64,000 bases of DNA from Crocinitomicaceae bacterium (GTDB lineage Bacteria > Bacteroidota > Bacteroidia > Flavobacteriales_D > Crocinitomicaceae): assembly GCA_020635955.1 (NCBI GenBank), contig JACJYW010000010.1, positions 62,001 through 126,000 of the forward strand, written 5' to 3'. The number at the start of each line of letters is the position of its first letter. The stretch's first letter is position 1. The position numbers and the translations under genes were made by a program. The notes under the pieces were generated by a model. It saw only the letters and a program-made list of their open reading frames with translations. It did not search any database and had not been told where the DNA came from. Below, one piece after another: positions 35,901-42,071 of the stretch.

Positions 35901-36518
35901 ATCTGTACAGATCCACATCCTACCATCAGGCGCATTGAAAAGATCAAAGATTCGGTTTGAGATCAAACCATTATCAGTAGTGTAATGATATAAGTACTTA
36001 CCGTCATAGCGCGTTAAACCGGAATTCGTGCCAAACCAGAGGAATCCGAACTTGTCTTCTATAATGTTGTAGACCTGTGGTGCATTCAGACCCTGATCTA
36101 TTCCAAGTGTTTGAATATTCTCTGATGAATATTTACTGGTAGTCATATCACCTGCCTTAAGAGGTTGTGGATGTGATAACCATCCAATGTATGGTTCAGC
36201 CCTAACAGTATCCGGAATAACATTGAATATGGTATCCATTTCGGGTCTATTAACTGTTTTTACTTCACCCTTGGCAAACACATTTTGACGGGTTAAGGGA
36301 CGAATTCCAGGTACAACATCATATTCGGTGCTCATGAATGATAAAACAGTATCTACCTTAAAATCAAATTGAACTCCAGTTGGGATGGTATCAATAGGAA
36401 GCGTATCCTTTGGCAGATCTGCATACAGTATTCCCTCATGTTCATGCTGAGGCTTTTCATCTGCGCAATTATAGAGCAGAAGAAGTGGTAAAAAAAGGAA
36501 TATGAACTTCTTGTTCAC
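32952..36518 (-). CDS. two-propeller lipoprotein sensor with Y_Y_Y and SpoIIE/PP2C domains
   Basis: 1188 residues from the GTG at 36518, chosen because it gives a lipoprotein signal (NKKFIFLFLPLLLLYNC); the frame upstream is not signal-like. About 14 two-component-regulator propeller blades (GFLWFGTNSGLTRYDG, GRLWVGSSNGLNMM and others, residues 90-750) suggest two seven-bladed propellers. A Y_Y_Y domain (about 790-865), a membrane helix (ILVAGILIYAIYLIFRL), a coiled coil and a SpoIIE phosphatase (about 930-1188; GDFYW, ADSTGHGVPGA, KDGMD, TDGYPDQFGG) follow. The usual partner of this sensor is a histidine kinase; here the output is a phosphatase. Confidence 0.9.
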   Translation of the reverse strand: MNKKFIFLFLPLLLLYNCADEKPQHEHEGILYADLPKDTLPIDTIPTGVQFDFKVDTVLSFMSTEYDVVPGIRPLTRQNVFAKGEVKTVNRPEMDTIFNVIPDTVRAEPYIGWLSHPQPLKAGDMTTSKYSSENIQTLGIDQGLNAPQVYNIIEDKFGFLWFGTNSGLTRYDGKYLYHYTTDNGLISNRIFDLFNAPDGRMWICTDEGLMIYDGDHLEIYNETNGLTTNSPFGMRKDKDNNVWFLCDNGGVIKYDGKTFFRYTQERGLQKNDNFCIGFDHSGDLFISSAHQRPEVLHFKENYSVRYKEKVQVNFFGSTMTLNTFNDVNGDLWTVSYNGGVHHIINDSTSLHFNPKTGINFFSMSCGLQDSRGNFWYSMQDAGISYDNGSEFIGYTEEVGLSSNIVFTMIEDSKGNIWAGTSQGVTKIVPESFKNMTTKDGLSDKSVTGLSVSPNGNLLISTWTDGFFLFDGKRFERYQPGSIVLDMERDHFGNLATGIHQGGVQFMIPSAIDTVEFDKKYHISREAGYHVWNTRSILKDDVGNLWTADDVHGIYCFKLNEDKSDYGSIERYTQKSGLLHNGLRDIYIDKEGTMYIAYMNAIGISVIKDGKIEHLNSRCGFPSDYITQFYEDREGNFWMTSKDGLILKQGDDYKVFTTQDGLSYDLTTSIIQDKSGRLWVGSSNGLNMMIKNAEGENDYSITNFNARDGLSATSFISKGVAIDSSNTIWWATTQSLISLNLDRFEHQYGSPEVTITDISILTDHINFVDLDDTGNIALDKAELGQATDYFNVPQSMSLPFDMSSISIKYGSLKGNPTHHLKYRYWLKGFHDDWVKPTNEAEASFTNLPAGNYEFQVQARLANNEWGPITSYQFEIRPPFWQRWWFRILVAGILIYAIYLIFRLRNRQLRKRKEELEYTVMQRTFEIEQQKHIIEEKQVEILDSINYAQRIQKSLMATDQMLNEHLKDYFVYFQPKDIVSGDFYWATPASDGTFLVVNADSTGHGVPGAIMSMLNISCLEKATESEGLHEPAAVLDFTRKKVIETLAKDGSAEGGKDGMDCSLVKFDLKNLKLSYAAAHNGIWIIRNDELIEFKADKMPVGKHSFDQTPFTQTEVQLQKGDIVYTFTDGYPDQFGGDKGKKFKYKSLKKLLQDLSGLPMKDQERKLREHFNQWKGDLEQLDDVCIIGVRV

Positions 36519-36835
36519 AGTATTCAGTTCTAAAGGATGAACGGTAAATGTAAAAAAATGACCGGAATTGGAAGTTTTCCAAATCAATAAGGTTACCTAT
36601 TTAAATTGATAACATCTACAGTTAAATAAATGAAACCTTATTTGGGGCAATTTTGTGCGAACTTCTTACGTATATAATTGTAGAAGCTTCAAACAACATA
36701 CTTATTTACTAAAACGTTCAGACCATGATTTTATTAATAATAACAAAGTTCAAAAAGTTAAAATTTAGTTATAAAGCAACTTTGAACAAACTGTAGAAAT
36801 TTTTTTACGTCATTAATTATAGAAAGGAGTTACAA
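36519..36835. other. AT-rich divergent promoter region
   Basis: A 317-base gap between two divergent genes, very AT-rich. It contains a short inverted pair GTTCAAA (near 36749) and TTTGAAC (near 36781). No gene is seen. It must hold the promoters of the phosphatase lipoprotein (leftward) and the small membrane protein (rightward), but no clear core was assigned. Confidence 0.5.
36823..36829 (+). promoter_or_regulatory. Shine-Dalgarno-like site, unusual here
   Basis: AAAGGAG lies six bases before the ATG at 36836. Bacteroidota genes rarely use such sites, and almost none of the other genes in this window shows one, so this gene may be strongly or differently translated. Confidence 0.6.
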
Positions 36836-37225
36836 ATGCAATATTTAAAAAGAGAATTAAACAAGATCTTGCCGCTGGCACTTTTATGTGGAGCAATAGG
36901 TGGAGTACTGTTGATTGCAGTAAGTAACCTTTTTGAACCTAATAAACTAGCCATCCTTTTCACATACGGTATCGTATTAACGGCAAGTGTATATTATCTG
37001 AACACAGTGCGCTTTAGAAAAGACACTAAGAGTTCAGTACTTTATGGATACGCAGTTTACACTGTGATGACGATCATAGCCTTTTTAGACATGATCATGA
37101 ATGCAAATCCTGATTTTGTGAATCCTATTTTTGAGAACATAGCGTTCTTTGTTGCCTTACTAGCCTCAGTGCTTTTTGTTTCGGGAGCGGTTTCGCTAAT
37201 GTTCAAGAAAAGAGTGATCTCATAA
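36836..37225 (+). CDS. small four-helix membrane protein, unknown
   Basis: 129 residues with four predicted membrane helices (LPLALLCGAIGGVLLIAV; LAILFTYGIVLTASVYYL; VLYGYAVYTVMTIIAFLDMI; IAFFVALLASVLFVSGAVSL) and little else. No family is assigned. It has a Shine-Dalgarno site and its own strong terminator, so it forms a single-gene transcript that is probably well expressed. Confidence 0.7.
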   Translation: MQYLKRELNKILPLALLCGAIGGVLLIAVSNLFEPNKLAILFTYGIVLTASVYYLNTVRFRKDTKSSVLYGYAVYTVMTIIAFLDMIMNANPDFVNPIFENIAFFVALLASVLFVSGAVSLMFKKRVIS

Positions 37226-37251
37226 ATAATTCTATCATAACTTAAAACAAG

Positions 37252-37284
37252 AAAAGGAGGCTTTAATGGGCCTCCTTTTTTTTT
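37252..37284 (+). terminator. intrinsic terminator
   Basis: AAAAGGAGGC (37252-37261) and GCCTCCTTTT (37270-37279) pair around an eight-base loop and run into a T-tract. It lies 27 bases after the stop codon of the small membrane protein gene and is a textbook intrinsic terminator. Confidence 0.9.
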
Positions 37285-37302
37285 CGAGAATATTCTCATT
37301 AG

Positions 37303-37436
37303 TATGAAGATCTCTCGACTGCGCTCGAGATGACATTTTGTAAGGTTGTCATTTCGACTGGATCCGTCGTCCGACGGAGAAATGGAGAAACGTGAGTTCA
37401 ACGAAGTTAAATCTTCATAATGATTGTGCAAGGCAA
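37303..37436. repeat. dispersed palindromic repeat sequence
   Basis: Contains TCTCGACTGCGCTCGAGATG plus ACA, then GTCATTTCGACTGGATCCGT with a nested GTCGTCCGAC palindrome, and GTGCAAGGCAATT at the end. It fills the gap between the terminator at 37252 and the GIY-YIG gene. Confidence 0.75.
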
Positions 37437-37724
37437 TTAATAAAGCTCAGGTAATAAGTTTAACCAGTTCGGATTTTTGATGCGAATTAAACTTTCTTTT
37501 TTAGATCGATTCCAACCCTTAAGTTGCTTTTCACGACTAATTGCCTGTTCTATTTGAACAAAATGTTCAAAATATACTAGTTCATAACAATGATATCGAT
37601 AAACGAATCCTTTCTTATTCTCCCTGTGTTCAAGTATTCGATTCGGAATATTTTTGGTTACACCAAAATATAAGGTTGTTCTACCTGTATTAGAAAGGAT
37701 GTATACAAAATAATTATGGTTCAT
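37437..37724 (-). CDS. GIY-YIG nuclease family protein (UPF0213-like)
   Basis: 95 residues. The domain starts YFVYILSNTGRTTLYFGVTK, in which YVYIL and YFG represent the GIY-YIG pair, followed by the conserved Arg in NRILEHREN and the REKQLKGWNRSKKESLI segment. Such single-domain proteins are very common in Bacteroidota and are often several copies per genome near repeats; a DNA-cutting role is plausible but usually untested. Confidence 0.88.
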   Translation of the reverse strand: MNHNYFVYILSNTGRTTLYFGVTKNIPNRILEHRENKKGFVYRYHCYELVYFEHFVQIEQAISREKQLKGWNRSKKESLIRIKNPNWLNLLPELY

Positions 37725-37775
37725 AAAAGAGGATCCGACAGTAATTCAACAAAATTGGATCCCTAAATTTGATCA

Positions 37776-38246
37776 CTAACCTGCGGCTAGAACATTAACG
37801 AGCTTCAAGCCATTCAACCCCTCTTCAAAATATAGATATAGTCCTGATTCGTAAGTGTTGTCATCTTCGTCAGTGTATGATACAGATGCTCCGAATTCTT
37901 TCGCATAGTTTCCGTTGTATTCAGAATCACCTAATTTATCATAGGGAGTTTTCTTCATTTCTTCTATCACATAATCTTCTGAGCACATAGAAAGAAGAGT
38001 TTCTGCATCTATTCCAATTCCCTCTTCCGGAAAAAAGATCTTCAGATCTTCAGCATTCTTAGCGTAAATGGCTTCTTTAAAAGCTTCCCATTCAAGATCA
38101 TAATTGTAACCCCCTTGTTGCGTTTCTTCAACAGATTCATTGGTTGCAACTTCAGTGGCTGAGTCGTTTGCATTTTCTTCAACATCTGCAGAGCTACAAG
38201 CGAACAATAATATAGCACCAGTTAGTGTTAAAACACTTCGTTTCAT
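37776..38246 (-). CDS. hypothetical acidic lipoprotein
   Basis: About 156 residues from the ATG at 38246, which opens with the lipoprotein signal MKRSVLTLTGAILLFACSS; an ATG five codons upstream overlaps fbp. The mature part starts with an acidic linker and includes WEAFKEAIYAKNAEDLKIFF. It resembles small Bacteroidota lipoproteins of unknown function. It begins four bases after the fbp stop and is probably co-transcribed with it. Confidence 0.7.
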   Translation of the reverse strand: MKRSVLTLTGAILLFACSSADVEENANDSATEVATNESVEETQQGGYNYDLEWEAFKEAIYAKNAEDLKIFFPEEGIGIDAETLLSMCSEDYVIEEMKKTPYDKLGDSEYNGNYAKEFGASVSYTDEDDNTYESGLYLYFEEGLNGLKLVNVLAAG

Positions 38247-38250
38247 ATAA

Positions 38251-39249
38251 TTAGTCTTCATTAGCTATAAACTCTTCAATTTTATTCACCATATCTTCAG
38301 AACCAACAAAATAAGGAGCTCTTTGATGTAGTTCTTTTGGCATGATCTCCATGATCCTTCCTCTTCCTGTTGATGCTTTACCTCCTGCTTGTTCAGCAAT
38401 AAACGCCAATGGATTGCACTCGTAGAGTAATCTCAGCTTTCCATTGGGTGAAGACGTAGTGGCTGGATACAAATAAAGTCCTCCTTTGATCAAATTTCTA
38501 TGAAAATCAGCCACTAATGAACCAATATATCGGCCTGTGTATGGTCTGTCTGTATCCGGATCGATCTTTTGAGCATATTTAATAAACTCCTGCACTCCTT
38601 TTGACGATTTATAGAAATTACCTTCATTCATGGAATAGATCTTTCCTTTTTGAGGGATCTTCATATCCGGATGAGATAATACGAAAACGCCCATGCCCGG
38701 GTCGTAAGTAAATCCATTCACACCATTTCCGGTTGTATACACAAGCATGGTAGATGAACCGTAAATGACATATCCAGCAGCTAGTTGAGCTGTTCCTGGT
38801 TGTAAGAAATCTTCTTTAGTCACAGTGGTGCCAACAGGAGAGATCCTTTTGTATATGCTAAAAATGGTTCCAATAGAAACATTGACATCTATATTAGATG
38901 AACCATCTAAGGGATCCATAGCTATGATATACGATCCTTCATTATTGATGGCTAAAAAATCATCATTTTCTTCTGAAGTGATCCCGCAAACAACCTTGCG
39001 TTTAGTAATAGCTTTAATGAATTGATCATTGGCGTAAACATCCAGTTTTTGTTGCTGTTCACCCTGAATATTTTCATTGCCTGCAGCTCCAAGGATGTTA
39101 CTCAATAATCCGGCTTTATTAACCTGTTGAGAAACTATTTTTGAAGCTAAACGGATGGCGCTAAGTAGTCTCGAAAATTCTCCACTTGAACCAGGAAAAT
39201 CCATTTGTTTTTCAATAATGAACTCGCCCAGTGTAGTTACGTCAGTCAT
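38251..39249 (-). CDS. fbp: fructose-1,6-bisphosphatase, class I
   Basis: 332 residues, normal length. It removes the 1-phosphate from fructose-1,6-bisphosphate in gluconeogenesis. Metal-binding and substrate motifs are visible: ITSEENDDF, AMDPLDGSSNIDVNVSIGT (the class I signature), TGRYIGSLVADFHRNLIKGG and LRLLYECNPLAFIAEQAGG. It is followed by a small lipoprotein gene in the same direction. Confidence 0.96.
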   Translation of the reverse strand: MTDVTTLGEFIIEKQMDFPGSSGEFSRLLSAIRLASKIVSQQVNKAGLLSNILGAAGNENIQGEQQQKLDVYANDQFIKAITKRKVVCGITSEENDDFLAINNEGSYIIAMDPLDGSSNIDVNVSIGTIFSIYKRISPVGTTVTKEDFLQPGTAQLAAGYVIYGSSTMLVYTTGNGVNGFTYDPGMGVFVLSHPDMKIPQKGKIYSMNEGNFYKSSKGVQEFIKYAQKIDPDTDRPYTGRYIGSLVADFHRNLIKGGLYLYPATTSSPNGKLRLLYECNPLAFIAEQAGGKASTGRGRIMEIMPKELHQRAPYFVGSEDMVNKIEEFIANED

Positions 39250-39305
39250 AGAATTGATTTGCTCGACAAATTAACTGAAAATCCCAGATTTCAGCAATCA
39301 TTTCG

Positions 39306-39313
39306 TACCTTTG
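39306..39313 (+). promoter_or_regulatory. TAnnTTTG promoter core
   Basis: TACCTTTG, 15 bases before the ATG at 39329, matches the Bacteroidota -7 element TAnnTTTG. No clear upstream TTG at the usual distance was found, so this rests on one element. Confidence 0.4.
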
Positions 39314-39328
39314 TTAATAACAAATGTC

Positions 39329-39568
39329 ATGAAAAAGAGATTATTATTGCTCATATTATTCCTAGTGTTCGTTCAGGACCTCCTTGGGCAATGTGCTATG
39401 TGTAAGGCAGTGGCAGAGGAGCAGGCTGATCAGGGGCCAACTGGTATCAATACCGGAATCCTTTACATCATGATCATACCTTATATCATATTGTTTGTGG
39501 TCTTCAGAAAAAAGATCGTAGGTTTTCTGAGAGAACTTAGAGATGCCAAACACGATCCTATTCAATAG
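39329..39568 (+). CDS. small membrane protein with QCAMCK motif
   Basis: 79 residues from the ATG at 39329. A cleavable or anchoring N-terminal helix (MKKRLLLLILFLVFVQDLLG) leads to QCAMCKAVAEEQ, a Cys-x-x-Cys pair, then a second membrane helix (ILYIMIIPYIILFVVFRKK). Proteins of this pattern are conserved in Flavobacteriales but have no known role. The paired cysteines directly after the first helix could bind a metal or form a disulfide. Confidence 0.75.
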   Translation: MKKRLLLLILFLVFVQDLLGQCAMCKAVAEEQADQGPTGINTGILYIMIIPYIILFVVFRKKIVGFLRELRDAKHDPIQ

Positions 39569-39598
39569 ATTACCCAGTATAATCAGAATTATAAGGCA

Positions 39599-39634
39599 CA
39601 AAAAAATCCTGACAGATCAAGTCTACCAGGATTT
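39599..39634 (-). terminator. intrinsic terminator on the minus strand
   Basis: AAATCCTG (39604-39611) pairs with CAGGATTT (39627-39634). Read on the minus strand the hairpin is followed by a run of seven T. It lies just beyond the stop of the 63-residue membrane protein gene and also separates it from the convergent gene ending at 39568. Confidence 0.8.
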
Positions 39635-39660
39635 CAATATTGTAAAAGCTTAAAGCTTAA

Positions 39661-39852
39661 TTATTTAATTTGATTTGGATCAGCAGCAGCTTGTTTGTTA
39701 TACTGAGCTTGTCTATACATCCAATAACCGAATCCAGCGAATCCACCAATCAAAACAATTCTCCATGGAGCATCTCCTAGTGGCTCAAGTGTGTTGATGA
39801 ACACCCAATACATTAAGTCTCCTAATCCGTAAAAAATCTCTGATGAACTCAT
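39661..39852 (-). CDS. small membrane protein, DUF6341-like
   Basis: 63 residues: an N-terminal amphipathic part (SSSEIFYGLGDLMYWVFINT), one membrane helix (WRIVLIGGFAGFGYWMYRQA) and a polar tail. It resembles the DUF6341 family found in Flavobacteriales next to DUF6427 genes, and the gene beside it here is a DUF6427-like protein, which supports the call. The function is unknown. Confidence 0.65.
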   Translation of the reverse strand: MSSSEIFYGLGDLMYWVFINTLEPLGDAPWRIVLIGGFAGFGYWMYRQAQYNKQAAADPNQIK

Positions 39853-40059
39853 AATTGTAAATTTTTGTAGATAGACAAATGTAGCAAAATTTTAATTCGA
39901 TTTTCTGAATTGTAAGAGATAGTAAACAAATTTCATCTATTCCAAATTTGTAATGTCTAAAGCTTCAGTGTATAAAAGGTTGCTCATGCTAATATCATTC
40001 TATTGAAATTGTGTAGGATAATGGTTCTAACATCTTATAAATTCCACTAATTTTATGGC

Positions 40060-41019
40060 ATGCTGGTTACACTGTATAGTTCAAAAACACCCATTGCTGT
40101 TTTTAGCTTGCCGATTTTGATCGGTATCTTGTGTGCTCCTATTTTTTTCACTACCCCTCAATCTGCACAGTATCTGATCAACTGGCAAATTGTGATGGTA
40201 GACTGGGTGCAGAGTCAGGCCATTATCAATTATTGTTTAACCGTTGTTATTCTCAGTACCATTGCCCACCAGATCAACAATGTCTATAATGCTCAAATAT
40301 TCTACTCTAAAGCCACCTTTTTGCCGGGTTTGATCTATGTATTAATGTTATTATCACTAGGTCAATTAACCTTTAGTACTGCGATAATAGCACAGTTGTT
40401 CGTTGTTTTATCCTTAAGCTCCCTGATGAAAACCCGCCGGCAGGACAACGCCAAGGTTCAAATTTTTTGGGCTTCGGTATTTATTGGGATCGCCATAGGT
40501 TTTTCTTCTTTTCATTTACCCTTGTTGTTGTTGCCATGGTTAACACTAATGGCCATTCGTCCATTTGTGTGGAGAGAATGGTTTGTTATGTTGCTGGGTG
40601 CAGCTTTGCCAATGATCTATTATGTGAGTATCATTTATCTGGTTAAAGGTGATTTGGATCTACAACTAGAAGAAAATGTTGGTGTGGAATATGCTCGAAT
40701 GAATTTATTGAGAGCCACTAACTATGCCATTGTGGGCTTGATAGTTGTGGGATCAGGCTTTAAATATCTCGGTATTATGAGATCAGAGGTTAACCGCTTT
40801 AAAAAGCTTAGTTTGATCTTGTTTCACTTGCTGTGGTTGTCAACTGCATCCTGGGCAATTGCCCGATATTTGTTTGATCTGAAGTTCTTTACCTTCGTTG
40901 TTCCCCTTGCTTTTTTCGTAGGAACGGCCATCCTTCACAGTAAAAGAACATCTGTGATGAATCTCATTGTTATTATCTGGTTAATAATTAGCGCAGCTAA
41001 TGTGGTGCTTTCAACGTGA
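40060..41019 (+). CDS. polytopic membrane protein, DUF6427-like
   Basis: 319 residues with about nine hydrophobic segments (for example FSLPILIGILCAPIFF, GLIYVLMLLSLGQLTF and AIVGLIVVGSGFKYLGI). It resembles DUF6427 membrane proteins of Flavobacteriales by its N-terminus (LVTLYSSKTPIAVFSLPI), its WREWF element and its position next to the DUF6341-like gene. Its role is unknown. It lies 49 bases upstream of purQ on the same strand. Confidence 0.65.
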   Translation: MLVTLYSSKTPIAVFSLPILIGILCAPIFFTTPQSAQYLINWQIVMVDWVQSQAIINYCLTVVILSTIAHQINNVYNAQIFYSKATFLPGLIYVLMLLSLGQLTFSTAIIAQLFVVLSLSSLMKTRRQDNAKVQIFWASVFIGIAIGFSSFHLPLLLLPWLTLMAIRPFVWREWFVMLLGAALPMIYYVSIIYLVKGDLDLQLEENVGVEYARMNLLRATNYAIVGLIVVGSGFKYLGIMRSEVNRFKKLSLILFHLLWLSTASWAIARYLFDLKFFTFVVPLAFFVGTAILHSKRTSVMNLIVIIWLIISAANVVLST

Positions 41020-41037
41020 TATTCATACTTGAATCAT

Positions 41038-41045
41038 TAACTTTG
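41038..41045 (+). promoter_or_regulatory. TAnnTTTG promoter core upstream of purQ
   Basis: TAACTTTG lies 23 bases before the purQ ATG and fits the Bacteroidota -7 element. The matching TTG element further upstream is not obvious, so the assignment is tentative. Confidence 0.45.
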
Positions 41046-41068
41046 TGCTTTATTAATTTTCTTGACCT

Positions 41069-41752
41069 ATGAAATTTGGCGTTGTAACTTTTCCGGGATC
41101 CAATTGTGACCAAGACATGATCTACACCTTAGAAACATCTTTGGGGCAGAAAGTTGAAAGACTTTGGCACAAAGACCATGATCTGAAAGGAGTTGATTTT
41201 GTTGTACTTCCTGGAGGGTTCTCTTATGGTGACTATTTGCGTTCTGGTGCTATTGCTAAATTTTCACCGATCATGAAAGAAGTGATCGATCATGGTCAAA
41301 GAGGTGGGTATGTAATGGGGGTTTGTAATGGGTTTCAGATCCTTTGTGAAACGCCATTGTTGACAGGCGCTTTGTTGCATAACGACAATCAAAAATTCAT
41401 TTGCAAGAATGTATTCCTAAAGCCGGCCTCATCTTCAGCTGCTATTTCAAAGAGTCTAGAAGATAAAGCATATAAAATTCCTATTGCTCATGGTGAAGGA
41501 AGATTCTATGCTCCGGAGGATGTTATGAAAGAGATCAACGATAATGATCAGGTGATCTTTAGATATTGTGATGCTGAAGGAAACGTAGATCAGGAATCTA
41601 ATCCAAACGGATCATTGAATAATATTGCCGGAATCACTAATAAAACAAAGAATGTTTTTGGTATGATGCCGCACCCTGAAAGAGCAGCTGATCCTTTCTT
41701 AGGCAATACGGATGGTAAATTGATCTTTGAATCTATTCTGAACAATATTTAA
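41069..41752 (+). CDS. purQ: phosphoribosylformylglycinamidine synthase subunit PurQ
   Basis: 227 residues, normal for PurQ. It is the glutaminase subunit of FGAM synthase in purine synthesis and passes ammonia to PurL and PurS. The start MKFGVVTFPGSNCDQD, the nucleophile elbow GVCNGFQILCE (Cys), and HGEGRFYA and MMPHPERAADP (His and Glu of the triad) are intact. Neither purL nor purS is in the window, so it is transcribed apart from them. Confidence 0.96.
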   Translation: MKFGVVTFPGSNCDQDMIYTLETSLGQKVERLWHKDHDLKGVDFVVLPGGFSYGDYLRSGAIAKFSPIMKEVIDHGQRGGYVMGVCNGFQILCETPLLTGALLHNDNQKFICKNVFLKPASSSAAISKSLEDKAYKIPIAHGEGRFYAPEDVMKEINDNDQVIFRYCDAEGNVDQESNPNGSLNNIAGITNKTKNVFGMMPHPERAADPFLGNTDGKLIFESILNNI

Positions 41753-41756
41753 TTGG

Positions 41757-41865
41757 ATGGTGGAGATTAGATAGTGGAGAATGGAAAATAGATTTTGGTG
41801 ATTGAATAGTTCAAAATCTATTATCTACACGTTAAGATCCAAATTCTAACATCTACGATCTAAAC
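41757..41865. repeat. inverted pair of degenerate heptamer arrays
   Basis: The right half reads in seven-base steps: TCTATTA, TCTACAC, GTTAAGA, TCCAAAT, TCTAACA, TCTACGA, TCTAAAC (41817-41865). The left half (41764-41816) is in the opposite sense with T-A/G-GA heads (TGGAGAT, TAGATAG, TGGAGAA, TGGAAAA, TAGATTT and so on). It lies exactly between two convergent stop codons and could fold as a long imperfect hairpin. Confidence 0.75.
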
Positions 41866-42071
41866 TAATGTTCTTCGCAATGAATTTCGTACAATGAATC
41901 TGTTTCGTTGTCGTAATAACCCAAATTCTCTGCGTCTTCCAAATCATCTCCACAAAGTTCTCCTATTTCTACTTGCTGATTTCCAGAGTCATAATGACAA
42001 TTTTGGCATTTATCACATGAGGTAAGAACTATCGCTCCAAACACTCCAAATATAAAAGCTATCTTCTTCAT
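41865..42071 (-). CDS. small Cys/His-rich lipoprotein, possible metal binder
   Basis: 68 residues. The lipoprotein signal MKKIAFIFGVFGAIVLTSC is followed by DKCQNCHYDSG, and the protein ends SLYEIHCEEH. With Cys-x-x-Cys-His near the start and His-Cys-x-x-His at the end it has the look of a small metal-binding lipoprotein. The ATG abuts the stop codon of the TonB receptor gene, so the two form an operon under the same triple operator; a zinc-related role is inferred from that context. Confidence 0.7.
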   Translation of the reverse strand: MKKIAFIFGVFGAIVLTSCDKCQNCHYDSGNQQVEIGELCGDDLEDAENLGYYDNETDSLYEIHCEEH

